Source of the DNA: Ardenticatenales bacterium
GTDB taxonomy: Bacteria > Chloroflexota > Anaerolineae > Epilineales > Epilineaceae
Direction of reading: 5' to 3'
NCBI GenBank assembly: GCA_020853525.1
Contig: JADYYS010000043.1
Coordinates: 1-44,841 of the forward strand
Length of the DNA stretch: 44,841 nucleotides
Numbering within the stretch: position 1 is the stretch's first letter; each line of letters starts with the position of its first letter. A program made the translations under genes and the position numbers. Shown piece after piece: positions 16,674 to 25,926 of this stretch. Below the pieces are notes generated by a model, which was not told the DNA's origin, made no database searches, and was given only the letters and a program-made list of their open reading frames with translations.

Positions 16674-16761
16674 TGCGGTCGGGCACGCTCTCCAGCAACC
16701 GCCCGTTTTGGCGTTCGCCCGAACCGCGATAATCCCTCCCGCCGATCGAAGGACGTGCCCC

Positions 16762-18912
16762 TTGCCCCGCCGATTCGTCCGCTTCGCCACGGCTCTCACC
16801 TTCGCCCTCGCGCTCGTCGCGCCCACCGCGCACGTCGCCCATGCGGACGGCGGGCCGAGCAACGCGCTGCTCATCGTCGACCCGACGGACCCGGACAGCC
16901 TCCATCTGGGACACGTATACGCCGCGCGGCGGTCGATCCCGGCAGGCAACGTCCTCTACCTGCCGCCCGCGGCCGCCGACTACGCGTCGTGGGCGGCATT
17001 CCAGCGGCACGCCGTGACCGGCACGCTGGCCGCACGTGGGCTGGCGCATGTGGATCACATCGTCATCGCCCCGAGCAAGCGGTTCTTCATCCCGATGCCG
17101 ACGACCCTCGTGCGCACCGGCTGCGGCGTCGTCAGCCGCATGAGCCTGTCGTCGGCCTACACCTTCCTGCCGGAGGCCGACGAGATCCTGAGCGGCAAGC
17201 TGAGCGATCAGGACCTGAACCGCTACCGCGGCGCGTGGCGGCGGCCGTCGGACGCGGTGGCATTCAACAGCCGGACCCGGTGGTACAACGGCAAGCCGGC
17301 GACGTCGGGCGGCGCGCGGCGCTACTTCGTCGGCACGCTGCTCGGCTACCTGGGCGAGCGCGGGAACACGGTCGACGAGGTGGCGGCAATGGTCGAGCGC
17401 TCGGCGGCGGTGGACGGGACGCGGCCGGACGGGACGTTCTACTTCATGACGACGCCCGACGGTCTGCGCAGCTACCGCCGCGAGGACTTCCCGGCCGTGA
17501 TCCAGGCGATCACGGACCTCGGCGGCAAGGCCGAGGCGCTCGACGGCGTCGTGCCCCTCGGCCGGCACGACGCGCTCGGCATCCTGACGGGCATCACCCA
17601 CCCGGCTGTCGTCGGCGCCGACACGACGCTCCTGCCCGGCAGCTTCGCCGACCACCTGACGAGCTTCGCGGCCATGTACGACGAGGGCGGCCAGGAGAAG
17701 ATGTCCAGCTGGATCACCGCCGGCGCCTCCGCCACGCTCGGCACCGTCGAGGAGCCGTGCACCGGCGGCAAGTTCCCGGACGCCGCGCTCCACGCGTTCT
17801 CCTTCGCCGGCCTGCCGCTGGGCGAGGCGATCTTCCGCAGTGTGCAGTGGTCCGCCTTCCAGAGCCTGTTCCTGGGCGATCCGCTGACGCGGCCGTTCAC
17901 GCACGTCCCGACGGTCGACGTCGATGGGCTGCCGGGCGATTCGACGACGGTGAATGGCGTTGTCGAGCTGACGGCGCGGGCGACGACGGCGGCGCCCGGT
18001 GGGACGATCGCGGACTACACGCTGTACGTCGACGGGATCGCGATGGGCACGACGGGCGACGGGCGGTTCGCGCTCGACACGGCGCTGTTGGCCGACGGGT
18101 GGCACGAGGTACGCATCACGGCGGTTGACGCGTCGCCGGTGCGGGCTGTCGGCGAGTGGCGGGGGGCGGTGGTCGTGGACCATCGGGGGCGGGCCGTCGA
18201 GCTGCAAGCGGAGTTCCAGCCGAACGACGACCCGCTCGGCGTGGCCCACGTGTCGTTCCGCGTCAGGACGAGCGGCGAGGCGCCCGTGGAAGTCCGCGTC
18301 CTACAGGACAGCCGCATCGTGTACGTCGGAGATGGCGCGTTCGACAGCAACGATCTGCCGGCGACGTGGCTCGGCGCCGGGCCATCTAGCCTGCGCGCGG
18401 TGGCCGAGTACGCGGACGGCGGTGCCGCTGTGTCCCGCCCGGTACGCCTCGACATCCCGCCGAGCGCGGTCGAGCTTCCGGCCGCTGTCGCGCCGAATCG
18501 CGGCGCCCCGTTTGCGCTTGGCTACACGGTCGATGTCCGGCCCGGCCGGCCGCAGCTCATCGACGTCGTGGCGTGGGACAACGCGCTCGCGCCGGACCAC
18601 ATCGTCGTCGATGCGCCGCCCAGCCAATCGGACGTGCGGCAACTCGGCAACACGCTGCTCCTCCTCCCGCATCCGAGCGCGACCGGCACCGATACGCTCG
18701 CCTTCCACGCCGCGAGCCCCGATGGAGCGAGCGGCGACCGGGCCGCGGACCGTGCCGAGATCACGATCCGTTACTGCCCCGCCGCCGCCCCGGACCGCCC
18801 GGTAGCGCCCGGCCTGCCGGACCCGTGCCGTCGGTGGCGGGCGCCGACGGACCGGACGGTGGCGTACCTGCCGTGGGCGGGGCAGGGGGCAGGCTTCCGG
18901 GGGCGGCGGTAG
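16762..18912 (+). CDS. TIGR03790 family secreted protein
   Basis: This is a 716-residue exported protein. The start is a TTG preceded by GAAGGA at nine bases. It gives a compact signal peptide (MPRRFVRFATALTFALALVAPTAH, cut near AHA). An in-frame TTG at 16708 would add 18 residues before the signal. The N-terminal domain has the family opening NALLIVDPTDPDSLHLGHVYAARRSIPAGNVLYL and a caspase/gingipain-like alpha-beta pattern, ending with QSLFLGDPLTRPF. Two or three Ig-like beta domains follow (from ~400). A YLPW motif lies about 11 residues from the end. The family is widespread in large-genome bacteria and its function is unknown. The divergent neighbour is also a surface protein. Confidence 0.8.
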   Translation: MPRRFVRFATALTFALALVAPTAHVAHADGGPSNALLIVDPTDPDSLHLGHVYAARRSIPAGNVLYLPPAAADYASWAAFQRHAVTGTLAARGLAHVDHIVIAPSKRFFIPMPTTLVRTGCGVVSRMSLSSAYTFLPEADEILSGKLSDQDLNRYRGAWRRPSDAVAFNSRTRWYNGKPATSGGARRYFVGTLLGYLGERGNTVDEVAAMVERSAAVDGTRPDGTFYFMTTPDGLRSYRREDFPAVIQAITDLGGKAEALDGVVPLGRHDALGILTGITHPAVVGADTTLLPGSFADHLTSFAAMYDEGGQEKMSSWITAGASATLGTVEEPCTGGKFPDAALHAFSFAGLPLGEAIFRSVQWSAFQSLFLGDPLTRPFTHVPTVDVDGLPGDSTTVNGVVELTARATTAAPGGTIADYTLYVDGIAMGTTGDGRFALDTALLADGWHEVRITAVDASPVRAVGEWRGAVVVDHRGRAVELQAEFQPNDDPLGVAHVSFRVRTSGEAPVEVRVLQDSRIVYVGDGAFDSNDLPATWLGAGPSSLRAVAEYADGGAAVSRPVRLDIPPSAVELPAAVAPNRGAPFALGYTVDVRPGRPQLIDVVAWDNALAPDHIVVDAPPSQSDVRQLGNTLLLLPHPSATGTDTLAFHAASPDGASGDRAADRAEITIRYCPAAAPDRPVAPGLPDPCRRWRAPTDRTVAYLPWAGQGAGFRGRR

Positions 18913-18934
18913 GGGGCCGATCGACAGAGCGCAC

Positions 18935-18962
18935 TTGCCCGCGCGGCGCACATCGTTAGACT
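18935..18962 (+). promoter_or_regulatory. Promoter for the dienelactone hydrolase-like gene
   Basis: TTGCCC, a 16-base spacer and TAGACT (18957-18962) stand about 58 bases before the GTG at 19021. The same TTAGACT box occurs inside the repeat at 3102-3108. Confidence 0.45.
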
Positions 18963-19020
18963 CCGCTGCACGAACCGAGCGCGCCGCCCAGCCGGCGCGC
19001 CACGTGCGGAGGACCCCCCT

Positions 19021-20034
19021 GTGAGCGACCGCCAAGTCCTCAAGAACTACCTCATCGAAGAGTTCTACGACGATTACCGCGAAGGCGCGATCAGCCGCCG
19101 TACGTTCGTCCGGCGCGTTGCGTTCATCACCGGCAGCATGGCCGCGGCGATTCCGGTGCTGGCCGCCGTCGGCTGCACGCCCGACGAGCTGCCGGCCGCC
19201 ACCGACCCGATCCCCGACGCCGAGCCGACCACCGTGGCCGCCGTCGCCACCGCCGCCGGCGCCGCCACGGTCCAGCCGACCTCCAAGCCGCCGACCGATC
19301 CGCAGAGTCCGCTGTCCGTGGCGGCCGACGACCCGGCGGTCTCGGCCGCGGCGGTGGCGTTCGACAGCGGCGGTACGATGATCCAGGGCTACCTTGCCCG
19401 TCCCTCCGACTCAGCCGGTGCCGGCGGCCCGTACCCGGGCGTCCTGGTCTGCCACGAGAACCGCGGCCTGACCGCGCACATCGAGGACGTCGCGCGCCGC
19501 TTCGCCAAGGCGGGCTACGTGGCGTTGGCGATCGACCTCCTGTCCCGCGAGGGCGGCACCGCGGGCGCGGACCGCGACAAGGTGCCGGCGCTGCTCACGG
19601 ACGCCGGGCCGGAGCGCCACGTCGGCGACTTCCTGGCGGGTGCGGCCTTCCTCAAGTCCCAGCCGGACGTGGACACCGGCAAGCTCGTGATGACCGGCTA
19701 CTGCTTCGGCGGCGGGATCACGTGGCGCGTGGCCACCAAGATGGCCGACCTGAAAGCGGCCGTCCCGTTCTACGGCCCTGCCCCCGACCTGGCCGAAGTG
19801 CCGAACATCAGGGCCGCCGTCCTGGGCGTGTACGCCGAGCTCGACGAGCGGATCGGCGCCGGCATCCCGGACCTCGAAGCTGCGCTGAAGGCCGCCGGTA
19901 CAACATACGAGATCAAGATCTACCCCGGCGTGAACCACGCCTTCCACAACGACACGGGCGATCGGTACGACGAGACGCAGGCGACGCAGGCGTGGAACGA
20001 CACGCTGGCATGGTTCGCGGGGCACCTGTCGTAG
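19021..20034 (+). CDS. Secreted dienelactone hydrolase family protein (Tat/lipoprotein signal)
   Basis: This 337-residue alpha/beta hydrolase has a complete catalytic triad: C228 (GYCFGGG), D275 (YAELDER) and H306 (GVNHAFHND). The dienelactone-hydrolase motif CHENRGL is at 144-150. The N-terminus carries SRRTFV (residues 25-30), a twin-arginine-like motif, before a hydrophobic stretch ending AAVGC. C52 could be a lipidated cysteine, so the enzyme is probably exported folded and membrane-tethered. A Thr/Pro-rich linker (60-95) precedes the hydrolase. The start is GTG, with GGAGG seven bases upstream. The natural substrate is unknown; family members open lactone rings or cleave esters. Confidence 0.9.
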   Translation: MSDRQVLKNYLIEEFYDDYREGAISRRTFVRRVAFITGSMAAAIPVLAAVGCTPDELPAATDPIPDAEPTTVAAVATAAGAATVQPTSKPPTDPQSPLSVAADDPAVSAAAVAFDSGGTMIQGYLARPSDSAGAGGPYPGVLVCHENRGLTAHIEDVARRFAKAGYVALAIDLLSREGGTAGADRDKVPALLTDAGPERHVGDFLAGAAFLKSQPDVDTGKLVMTGYCFGGGITWRVATKMADLKAAVPFYGPAPDLAEVPNIRAAVLGVYAELDERIGAGIPDLEAALKAAGTTYEIKIYPGVNHAFHNDTGDRYDETQATQAWNDTLAWFAGHLS

Positions 20035-20095
20035 GGTCGACGCAAACGCATCGCCCGCAGGCCGCCCGCCCCACCATGCGTTCGTTCCACGCCCC

Positions 20096-22405
20096 CTACG
20101 GCACCCGCCCGATCTCAACCGTCACGCCGTCTCCCGCCCCGTCGCCACGCCGCAGCGGCGCATCCGGGTCGCCTGCGTAGAGCCCGGCGACGATCGGCAA
20201 TCCGTGCGCGCCCGGCGGCAACCGGAGCACACGCTGGTCGACGACGACGTCGCCGGTGCGCCACCGGCCCACCGGGTAGACGCCGTGGCCCAGAGGCGCA
20301 TCGACGCTTGTGTCCACGCGGTTGCCCGCGGCGTCGCGCACGTGGATGAACAGCGTGGCGTCGCCGACGGCCGGCGGACCGTCGATGTGCCAGCGCGTCG
20401 TCACGCGGACGGCGCCCGGCGCGTCGGCCCACGGCGGCCAGGCATCGCGCGCGGCGGCCGATCCGGAGGCCGGCGGGCCGGCGCCGATGGCCACGCCGTC
20501 CAGGGAAGGGCCGTTGACAAACCGCGCGGTCGCTCCGGCGCCGGGACGCAGTTCCGGCGGGAGGCGCGGGCCGAGCGCGCGCACGGACAGCGGGCTCGCT
20601 TGCGCGGCCAGATCGCCCCGCTCGATGATCGGCTGCAGGAACGCCAGCTCGGCGCCATCGGCCGGCAGCTTGGCCCAGACCTCGTCCAGCCGCAGCCCAT
20701 AGGGCACGATGAACGCCACGCCGCCTCCGTCGCGGCCGCCGCCGTCGCCGCCGCCGTCGCCGAACAGCACCGGATCGTACGGGTCGGTCAACGTCACGCG
20801 GTCCATCGGGATCAGAAATGGTACGCTGGCCCAGCCGTCGCGCAAGCGCCGGTCCAGCCACACGTGGCGGCCCGACGCGAGCGCCGCGTTCACCTCGCGC
20901 GCCAGCGTCGTCGCCCCGCCGTCGAAGGCGTGATAGGCGCGCGGCCACACGAGGCGTGCCCGCACCGCCCGCACGCGCTCGGGCAAGCGCTCGGCCGCGG
21001 CCTCCGTCGGCAGCGCGACCGCCTCAGCGTCCGCCGGCAGCGCGAGCGCCCCGGCCCCCGTCGGAACGGTGTGCGCCTCGGCATCCGTCGCCGCCACGAC
21101 CGCCACCGTCCGCTCCGCCAGCGGGTCCGCTGCCCGGCCCGCATCCAGCGCGGCATCATAGTGGACGATGTCGCGCCCCTCGAGGGCCACCGCCAGCGCG
21201 ACGAGCGCCCACGCGGCGGTGCGGCCGGCGGTCCCCCACCGCCCGCCCGCCCAGCCGACGAGCGCCGCGCCGCCGACGGCGGCTGTCCCGACGAGCGCCG
21301 GCATCAGGCCGACGGCGCGCAGGAAGTGGGGCGCGTCCGCGGCGAGGGCGGTCGGCAGGGCGAAGGCGGCGGTGGCGGCGAGGAGGAGGGCGGCGGCGCG
21401 GCGTCGACGCGGGGTCGACGTCGGGCGCAGCCATGCGCATGCGACGACGATGCCCAGCAGCCACAGCGCCGCCGCCAGCGGCCCGAACACGGGCCGAAAT
21501 GGTATGTTATGTCGCGCGATACGGTCCCCGGCCACAAACACGAGTCCGGCCGTGCGGCCGAAGCTCGCGATCAGCGCGTCGGTCGCCACCGCCGACGATG
21601 ACGCCCCAGACCCGCCATCGCCCGTCACCGCCACCTGCGCCAGCCGCCCGACGAGCGCACCGGGCGTGCGCGCCATCGCGACGGCGAGCGGCAGCGCGAC
21701 GAGCGCGGCGGCACCGAGCCAGCGGGCGGCCGTCGCGCGCGCCGGCGCCGTGATCGCCAGCGCGACGGCCAGCGCCACCGCAACGGGCAACGCCCGCGCA
21801 GCCGTGTACGTGTACAGCGACAGCCCCGCCAAGGCCCCGCCGAACGCCACCCAGCGCCCGTCCCGCCGGTCGATGCCGCGCAGCGTCGCCGCACCCGACA
21901 GCGCCAGCACGGCCGGCAGCAGCCCGGCGCGCAGGCCCGTCCGGCCGAGAAGCGTCGCCCACGGCAGGACGGCCGTCAGCGCCGCGGCGATCACGCCCGC
22001 CCGGCGGCCGGCCAGGCGGGCGCCGAGTGCGTACATCGCCGCGACGAGCACGACGCTCGCGGCCAGCGCGGGCAGGCGGACGGCCGCGATGAGCGGCAGG
22101 CGCGCCGTCGGCGCAACGGGCCCCATCGCCCACTCGCTCAGGCCGACGAGCCAGATGAACAGCGGCTCGCGCCCGTTGTTGGCCGCGTACCACAGCCGCG
22201 GACCGTCGACGAGCGTGGCGAGGCCGTCGAGGCCGTAGTGGGCCTCGTCGCGGTAGAGGCCGGGCGGGAAGGCGTGCGTCGGGGCGCGGAGGGCGGCGGC
22301 GGAGAGAAGCGCGACGGCGACGGCGAGACGGGCGGGCCAAGGGGTGCGCCACTGGGCTCGCCAACGGGTGCGCGAAGAGGTGCGCGAATCGGGGGAGGTC
22401 CGCAT
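20096..22405 (-). CDS. GT39/ArnT-like polytopic membrane glycosyltransferase
   Basis: This 769-residue integral membrane protein has roughly 11 hydrophobic helices in the first ~430 residues and a soluble C-terminal part. The first external loop holds PPGLYRDEAHYGLDGL with D53-E54, the acidic pair of GT-C/PMT-type enzymes. A second loop has NNGREPLFIWL, also typical of this fold. Such proteins move sugars from a polyprenyl-phosphate carrier to protein or glycan on the outer face. Donor and acceptor are unknown. The ATG at 22405 is the first possible start and follows a candidate -10 box by about 15 bases. Its start region overlaps that of the divergent nnr gene. Confidence 0.8.
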   Translation of the reverse strand: MRTSPDSRTSSRTRWRAQWRTPWPARLAVAVALLSAAALRAPTHAFPPGLYRDEAHYGLDGLATLVDGPRLWYAANNGREPLFIWLVGLSEWAMGPVAPTARLPLIAAVRLPALAASVVLVAAMYALGARLAGRRAGVIAAALTAVLPWATLLGRTGLRAGLLPAVLALSGAATLRGIDRRDGRWVAFGGALAGLSLYTYTAARALPVAVALAVALAITAPARATAARWLGAAALVALPLAVAMARTPGALVGRLAQVAVTGDGGSGASSSAVATDALIASFGRTAGLVFVAGDRIARHNIPFRPVFGPLAAALWLLGIVVACAWLRPTSTPRRRRAAALLLAATAAFALPTALAADAPHFLRAVGLMPALVGTAAVGGAALVGWAGGRWGTAGRTAAWALVALAVALEGRDIVHYDAALDAGRAADPLAERTVAVVAATDAEAHTVPTGAGALALPADAEAVALPTEAAAERLPERVRAVRARLVWPRAYHAFDGGATTLAREVNAALASGRHVWLDRRLRDGWASVPFLIPMDRVTLTDPYDPVLFGDGGGDGGGRDGGGVAFIVPYGLRLDEVWAKLPADGAELAFLQPIIERGDLAAQASPLSVRALGPRLPPELRPGAGATARFVNGPSLDGVAIGAGPPASGSAAARDAWPPWADAPGAVRVTTRWHIDGPPAVGDATLFIHVRDAAGNRVDTSVDAPLGHGVYPVGRWRTGDVVVDQRVLRLPPGAHGLPIVAGLYAGDPDAPLRRGDGAGDGVTVEIGRVP

Positions 22406-24110
22406 GGGCGGGCTATCGTATCATATCGACGTGACCCCCATTGCCACCGCCGCCCAGATGCGCGCCATCGAGGCCGAGGCCGACCGGCGCGGGCATCCGT
22501 ATGCGGTCATGGTGGACCTGGCGGGGCGGGCGGTGGCTCGGGAGGTCATGGGCCTGGCGGACGAACGGGACATCGCGCATCCGACCGTCCTTGTGCTGTG
22601 CGGCCCCGGCAACAACGGCGGCGACGGCCTTGTCGCGGCCGCCGTCCTCGCCGACGCCGGCATGGCGGTGCGCGTCGTGACGTGGCGGCGTGCGCCGGAC
22701 GAGCGCGTGGCCGAGGCCCGGGCGCACGACGTGCCGATCCTGGCGCTGGACGCGCCGCACGGCGACGCCGCCGACGTCGCGCCGTCCGATCTCGAAGGGA
22801 CGGCGGCCGCCGGCTCGATCGCAGGCTGGCTGGCCGAGGCCGACATCGTCGTCGACGCGCTGCTCGGCACGGGCGCGCGCGGGCCGCTCACCGGCGCCGT
22901 CGCCGATCTCCTCGACCACGTCGCCGCCGCCCGGCCGCCGCTCGTCGTCGCCGTCGACCTCCCGACCGGGCTCGACGCGGACAGCGGCACGCTCGACGCC
23001 CACGCCCACGCCGCCGACCTGACCGTGACCTTCGGCTGTGCGAAGCCCGGCCACGTGTCGTTCCCGGGCGCGGCCGCGGTCGGGCGGCTCGTCGTGGACC
23101 GCATCGGCATCGCGGGCGATATCATCCGGGCGTGCGCCGCGCCCCCGCTCGGCATCGTCACGGACGCGGACGTCGCCGGCTGGCTCCCGCCGCGCGCACC
23201 GGACGCCCACAAGGGCACGTTCGGGCGGACGCTCGTCATCGCCGGGTCGCGGGCCTACCCCGGGGCCGCGGCGCTGGCGGCCGGCGGGGCATACCGTTCC
23301 GGCTGCGGGCTCGTGACCGTCGCCGCCACGGCCGAGGTGCGCGCCGCCGTGGCTGCCCACCTGCCCGAGGTCACCTACCTCCCGCTGCCCGAGGTGCACG
23401 GCGGGATATCGGCCGCAGCCGCCGAAGCGGTCCGCACCGCGTGGCTGGCCTACGACGCCGTCCTGATCGGCCCGGGCCTCAGCCGGGACCGGGGCGTCGC
23501 CGAGTTCGTTCGGGTGCTGCTCGACGGTCTGAGCGACCTGCTGGAGGACGCCCGGCCCGGCCGCGTCGTCGTCGACGCCGACGGCCTGAATCTGCTCGCC
23601 GACCATCCCGCCGGCCCGCGCGCGCTGCCGATCGGCGCCGTGCTCACGCCCCACCCGGGCGAGATGGCCCGCCTCACCGGCATGACCGTCGCCGCCGTGA
23701 ATGCCGACCGCTTGGCCGTGGCGCGCCGCTGGGCCGCCGCGTGGCGCCACGTCGTCGTCCTCAAGGGCGCCTACACCGTCGTCGCCGCGCCGGACGGGCG
23801 ATGCGCCATCGTCCCGATCGCCACCGCCGCCCTGGCCAAGGCCGGCACGGGCGACGTCCTCGCCGGCCTGATCGCCGGCCTGCTGGCCGCCGGCGCGCCG
23901 CAGTTCGAGGCCGCCGCCTCGGCCGTGCACGCCCACGCCCTGGCGGGCCTGCGCCTCGCCGCATCCCCTGCCGGCGACCGCGCCGCCGTCGCCGGCGACC
24001 TCCTGGCTCACATCGGCCCGGTCTGGCGCTCGCTGGAGGATGGGTCGCCCATCGCGCCGGCCCATCGAATGACGACCGGCGCCGACGCGGCGCGCCCCCC
24101 ATCGGAGTGA
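22404..24110 (+). CDS. nnr: Bifunctional NAD(P)HX epimerase / ADP-dependent NAD(P)HX dehydratase
   Basis: This two-domain repair enzyme restores hydrated NADH and NADPH. The N-terminal YjeF_N epimerase domain (TAAQMRAIEAEADRRG; CGPGNNGGDGLVAA; VDLPTGLDAD) covers about the first 230 residues. The C-terminal ribokinase-like dehydratase domain has HKGTFGRTLVIAGS, LTPHPGEMARLTG, VVLKGAYTVV and AKAGTGDVLAGLIAG. The ATG at 22404 has GGAGG five bases upstream but overlaps the start of the divergent gene. A GTG at 22431 is an alternative start that fits the family N-terminus and a -10 box just before it. The CHAD gene begins four bases after the stop, so the two form an operon. Confidence 0.92.
   Translation: MGGLSYHIDVTPIATAAQMRAIEAEADRRGHPYAVMVDLAGRAVAREVMGLADERDIAHPTVLVLCGPGNNGGDGLVAAAVLADAGMAVRVVTWRRAPDERVAEARAHDVPILALDAPHGDAADVAPSDLEGTAAAGSIAGWLAEADIVVDALLGTGARGPLTGAVADLLDHVAAARPPLVVAVDLPTGLDADSGTLDAHAHAADLTVTFGCAKPGHVSFPGAAAVGRLVVDRIGIAGDIIRACAAPPLGIVTDADVAGWLPPRAPDAHKGTFGRTLVIAGSRAYPGAAALAAGGAYRSGCGLVTVAATAEVRAAVAAHLPEVTYLPLPEVHGGISAAAAEAVRTAWLAYDAVLIGPGLSRDRGVAEFVRVLLDGLSDLLEDARPGRVVVDADGLNLLADHPAGPRALPIGAVLTPHPGEMARLTGMTVAAVNADRLAVARRWAAAWRHVVVLKGAYTVVAAPDGRCAIVPIATAALAKAGTGDVLAGLIAGLLAAGAPQFEAAASAVHAHALAGLRLAASPAGDRAAVAGDLLAHIGPVWRSLEDGSPIAPAHRMTTGADAARPPSE
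22417..22425. promoter_or_regulatory. Overlapping divergent -10 boxes
   Basis: TATCATAT-like sequence reads TATCAT (22419-22424) on the plus strand and TATGAT (22425-22420) on the minus strand. The minus box would give a leader of about 8 bases to the GT39-like gene. The plus box would start transcription about at the GTG at 22431. No convincing -35 box was found. Confidence 0.35.
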
Positions 24111-24114
24111 CCGA

Positions 24115-25926
24115 GTGACGAAAGCCCCCGCCCAGACACCGCCCGCACCCCCCACGCCGCCTGCCAACCCCATCCTCGTCGCCCTCGCCCGCACCTTCCC
24201 CGTGCCCGCCGCCCGCTACGCCGTGCCGGTTTCGGGCGGCGGCGCGGACGCCGACGGGACGATCGCCCGCATCGCGCTGGCCGTTGCCGCCCTCGACCCG
24301 CCGCTCGTCATCGCACAGCGCGGCCGGGAGAGCCGGCGCTGGCGCTACGTCGACACGTTCGACGGCCTCGTGCACCGGGCGGGCGGGACGCTGGCCGTCG
24401 TCGCCCCGGCGGGGACGTCGCGGGCCAAGGCGGGCGGCGCGTCGGGCAAGAGCGATCCGGCGACGGACGGCACCGCGGGGCGCGACGAGCGCGACGATGC
24501 GGAGGCCGGGCCGTGGCTGATGTGGCAGGCGCACGACGGCCGGATCCTCGACGCGGTTGCCTGGCCCGACGGACCGCCCCCCGCGTTCGCCCGCGACCTC
24601 CCCGCCGGCGCCTTCCGCGACGCGCTCGCCGCGATCACGGAGCCGCGCCGACTGCTCCCGCTGGTCGACGTCACGGCGGCGTACCGAACGTACGGCATCG
24701 TCGACGGCGAGGGCAAGACCGTCGTGCGGCTGCGGCTGGGCGCGGGCACCGCCGCCGTCGAGGCTTCACCCGCCGGCGGGTCCGGCCGGTCGAGCGGCGA
24801 GTTGGCGCCCTGGATCGACGTGCTCGCCGTTCGGGGCTACGACAAGGCGCTGGCCGCGGTGCGCGATGCCGTCGCCCGGCTGTCGAAGTCCGGCGGCCAG
24901 GGTGCGAAAGCGGATTCGTCGTTCGTTCCGGGCCTCGTCGTGCCGGCGCTCGCGACGGTCGGCGTGAAGCCGGGCGGCGTCAGCGGCAAGTTCGACGTAC
25001 CGCTCAGCGCCGATGCGCGGGCGGACGCCGCCTCGGCGACGATCTTCCGGGCGCTCCTGCAGGCGATCCGCACGAGCGAGCCCGGCACCCGCGCCGACGT
25101 CGACCCCGAGTTCCTCCATGACTTCCGCGTGGCGGTCCGACGCACGCGCGCCGGGCTGACGCTCTTGCAGGACGCGCTGCCGCCGGCGGTTGTCGAGCAC
25201 TTCAAGGCCGAGTTCGGCTGGATGGGCGCGGTCACCGGGCCGACGCGCGACCTCGACGTCTACCTCGAGAACATGCCGGCCTACCGCGCCGCGCTGCCGC
25301 CCGAGGTCGGCCACGATCTCGGGCCGCTGGAGGCCTACCTGCGCACCCGCCAGGCGAACGCGCACGCCGAGCTCGTCGCGGCGCTCGACAGTCCGCGCTA
25401 CGCCGCGCTGCTCGCGGACTGGTCGGCCGCACTGGACGACATCGCCGCGAACGGCGCCGACGCGCCGGCGGCCGCCGAGCCGATCGCCGAGCTCGGGGCG
25501 CGGCGGACGTGGCGGCGCTTCAAGCGCGTGCTGGACGACGGGCGCATCATCGGGCCGGACACGCCGGTCGGCGCGCTGCACCAGCTGCGGATCGAGGCCA
25601 AGAAGCTGCGCTACGCGCTCGAGTTCTTCCGCCGCCTTGTCCCGCCGGCCGAGGCGGACGCCCTGATCGGCAGCCTGAAGGGCCTCCAGGACAACCTCGG
25701 CACACTGAACGACATGGGCGTGCAGCAGGGCGCGATGCGCGCGTTCGCCGCCGACATCGGCCGGCGGCCGTCCAACAGCGCCACGCTGCTGGCGATGGGC
25801 TGGCTGACGCACGACCTCCACGCGCGCGAGCACGCCTGCCGGCTCGAGTTCGCCGCCCGGTTCGATGCGTTCGACGCGAAGGACAACCGGCAGCGCTACG
25901 AGCGACTGTTCAGGCCGCGCCGATGA
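24115..25926 (+). CDS. CHAD domain protein with divergent CYTH-like N-terminal region
   Basis: The protein has 603 residues. The C-terminal ~300 residues are a CHAD helical domain with its basic histidine motifs: H335 in EFLHDFRVAVRRTR and H489 in LHQLRIEAKKLRYALEFF. CHAD domains bind inorganic polyphosphate and can direct proteins to polyphosphate granules. The N-terminal ~300 residues contain a weakly CYTH-like pattern (RWRYVDTFDGLVHRAGG, RLLPLVDVTAAYRTYGI); CYTH domains hydrolyse or bind triphosphates. The start is GTG with GGAG seven bases upstream. The stop overlaps the ATG of the ParA-like gene (ATGA), so the two proteins are made together. Polyphosphate binding is well supported by the family, and the coupling to ParA is the unusual part. 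Confidence 0.88.
   Translation: MTKAPAQTPPAPPTPPANPILVALARTFPVPAARYAVPVSGGGADADGTIARIALAVAALDPPLVIAQRGRESRRWRYVDTFDGLVHRAGGTLAVVAPAGTSRAKAGGASGKSDPATDGTAGRDERDDAEAGPWLMWQAHDGRILDAVAWPDGPPPAFARDLPAGAFRDALAAITEPRRLLPLVDVTAAYRTYGIVDGEGKTVVRLRLGAGTAAVEASPAGGSGRSSGELAPWIDVLAVRGYDKALAAVRDAVARLSKSGGQGAKADSSFVPGLVVPALATVGVKPGGVSGKFDVPLSADARADAASATIFRALLQAIRTSEPGTRADVDPEFLHDFRVAVRRTRAGLTLLQDALPPAVVEHFKAEFGWMGAVTGPTRDLDVYLENMPAYRAALPPEVGHDLGPLEAYLRTRQANAHAELVAALDSPRYAALLADWSAALDDIAANGADAPAAAEPIAELGARRTWRRFKRVLDDGRIIGPDTPVGALHQLRIEAKKLRYALEFFRRLVPPAEADALIGSLKGLQDNLGTLNDMGVQQGAMRAFAADIGRRPSNSATLLAMGWLTHDLHAREHACRLEFAARFDAFDAKDNRQRYERLFRPRR

Noticed and set aside
14376-18128. Plus-strand open frame of 1250 codons
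   Set aside because: It crosses three real genes on both strands and has no domain pattern.
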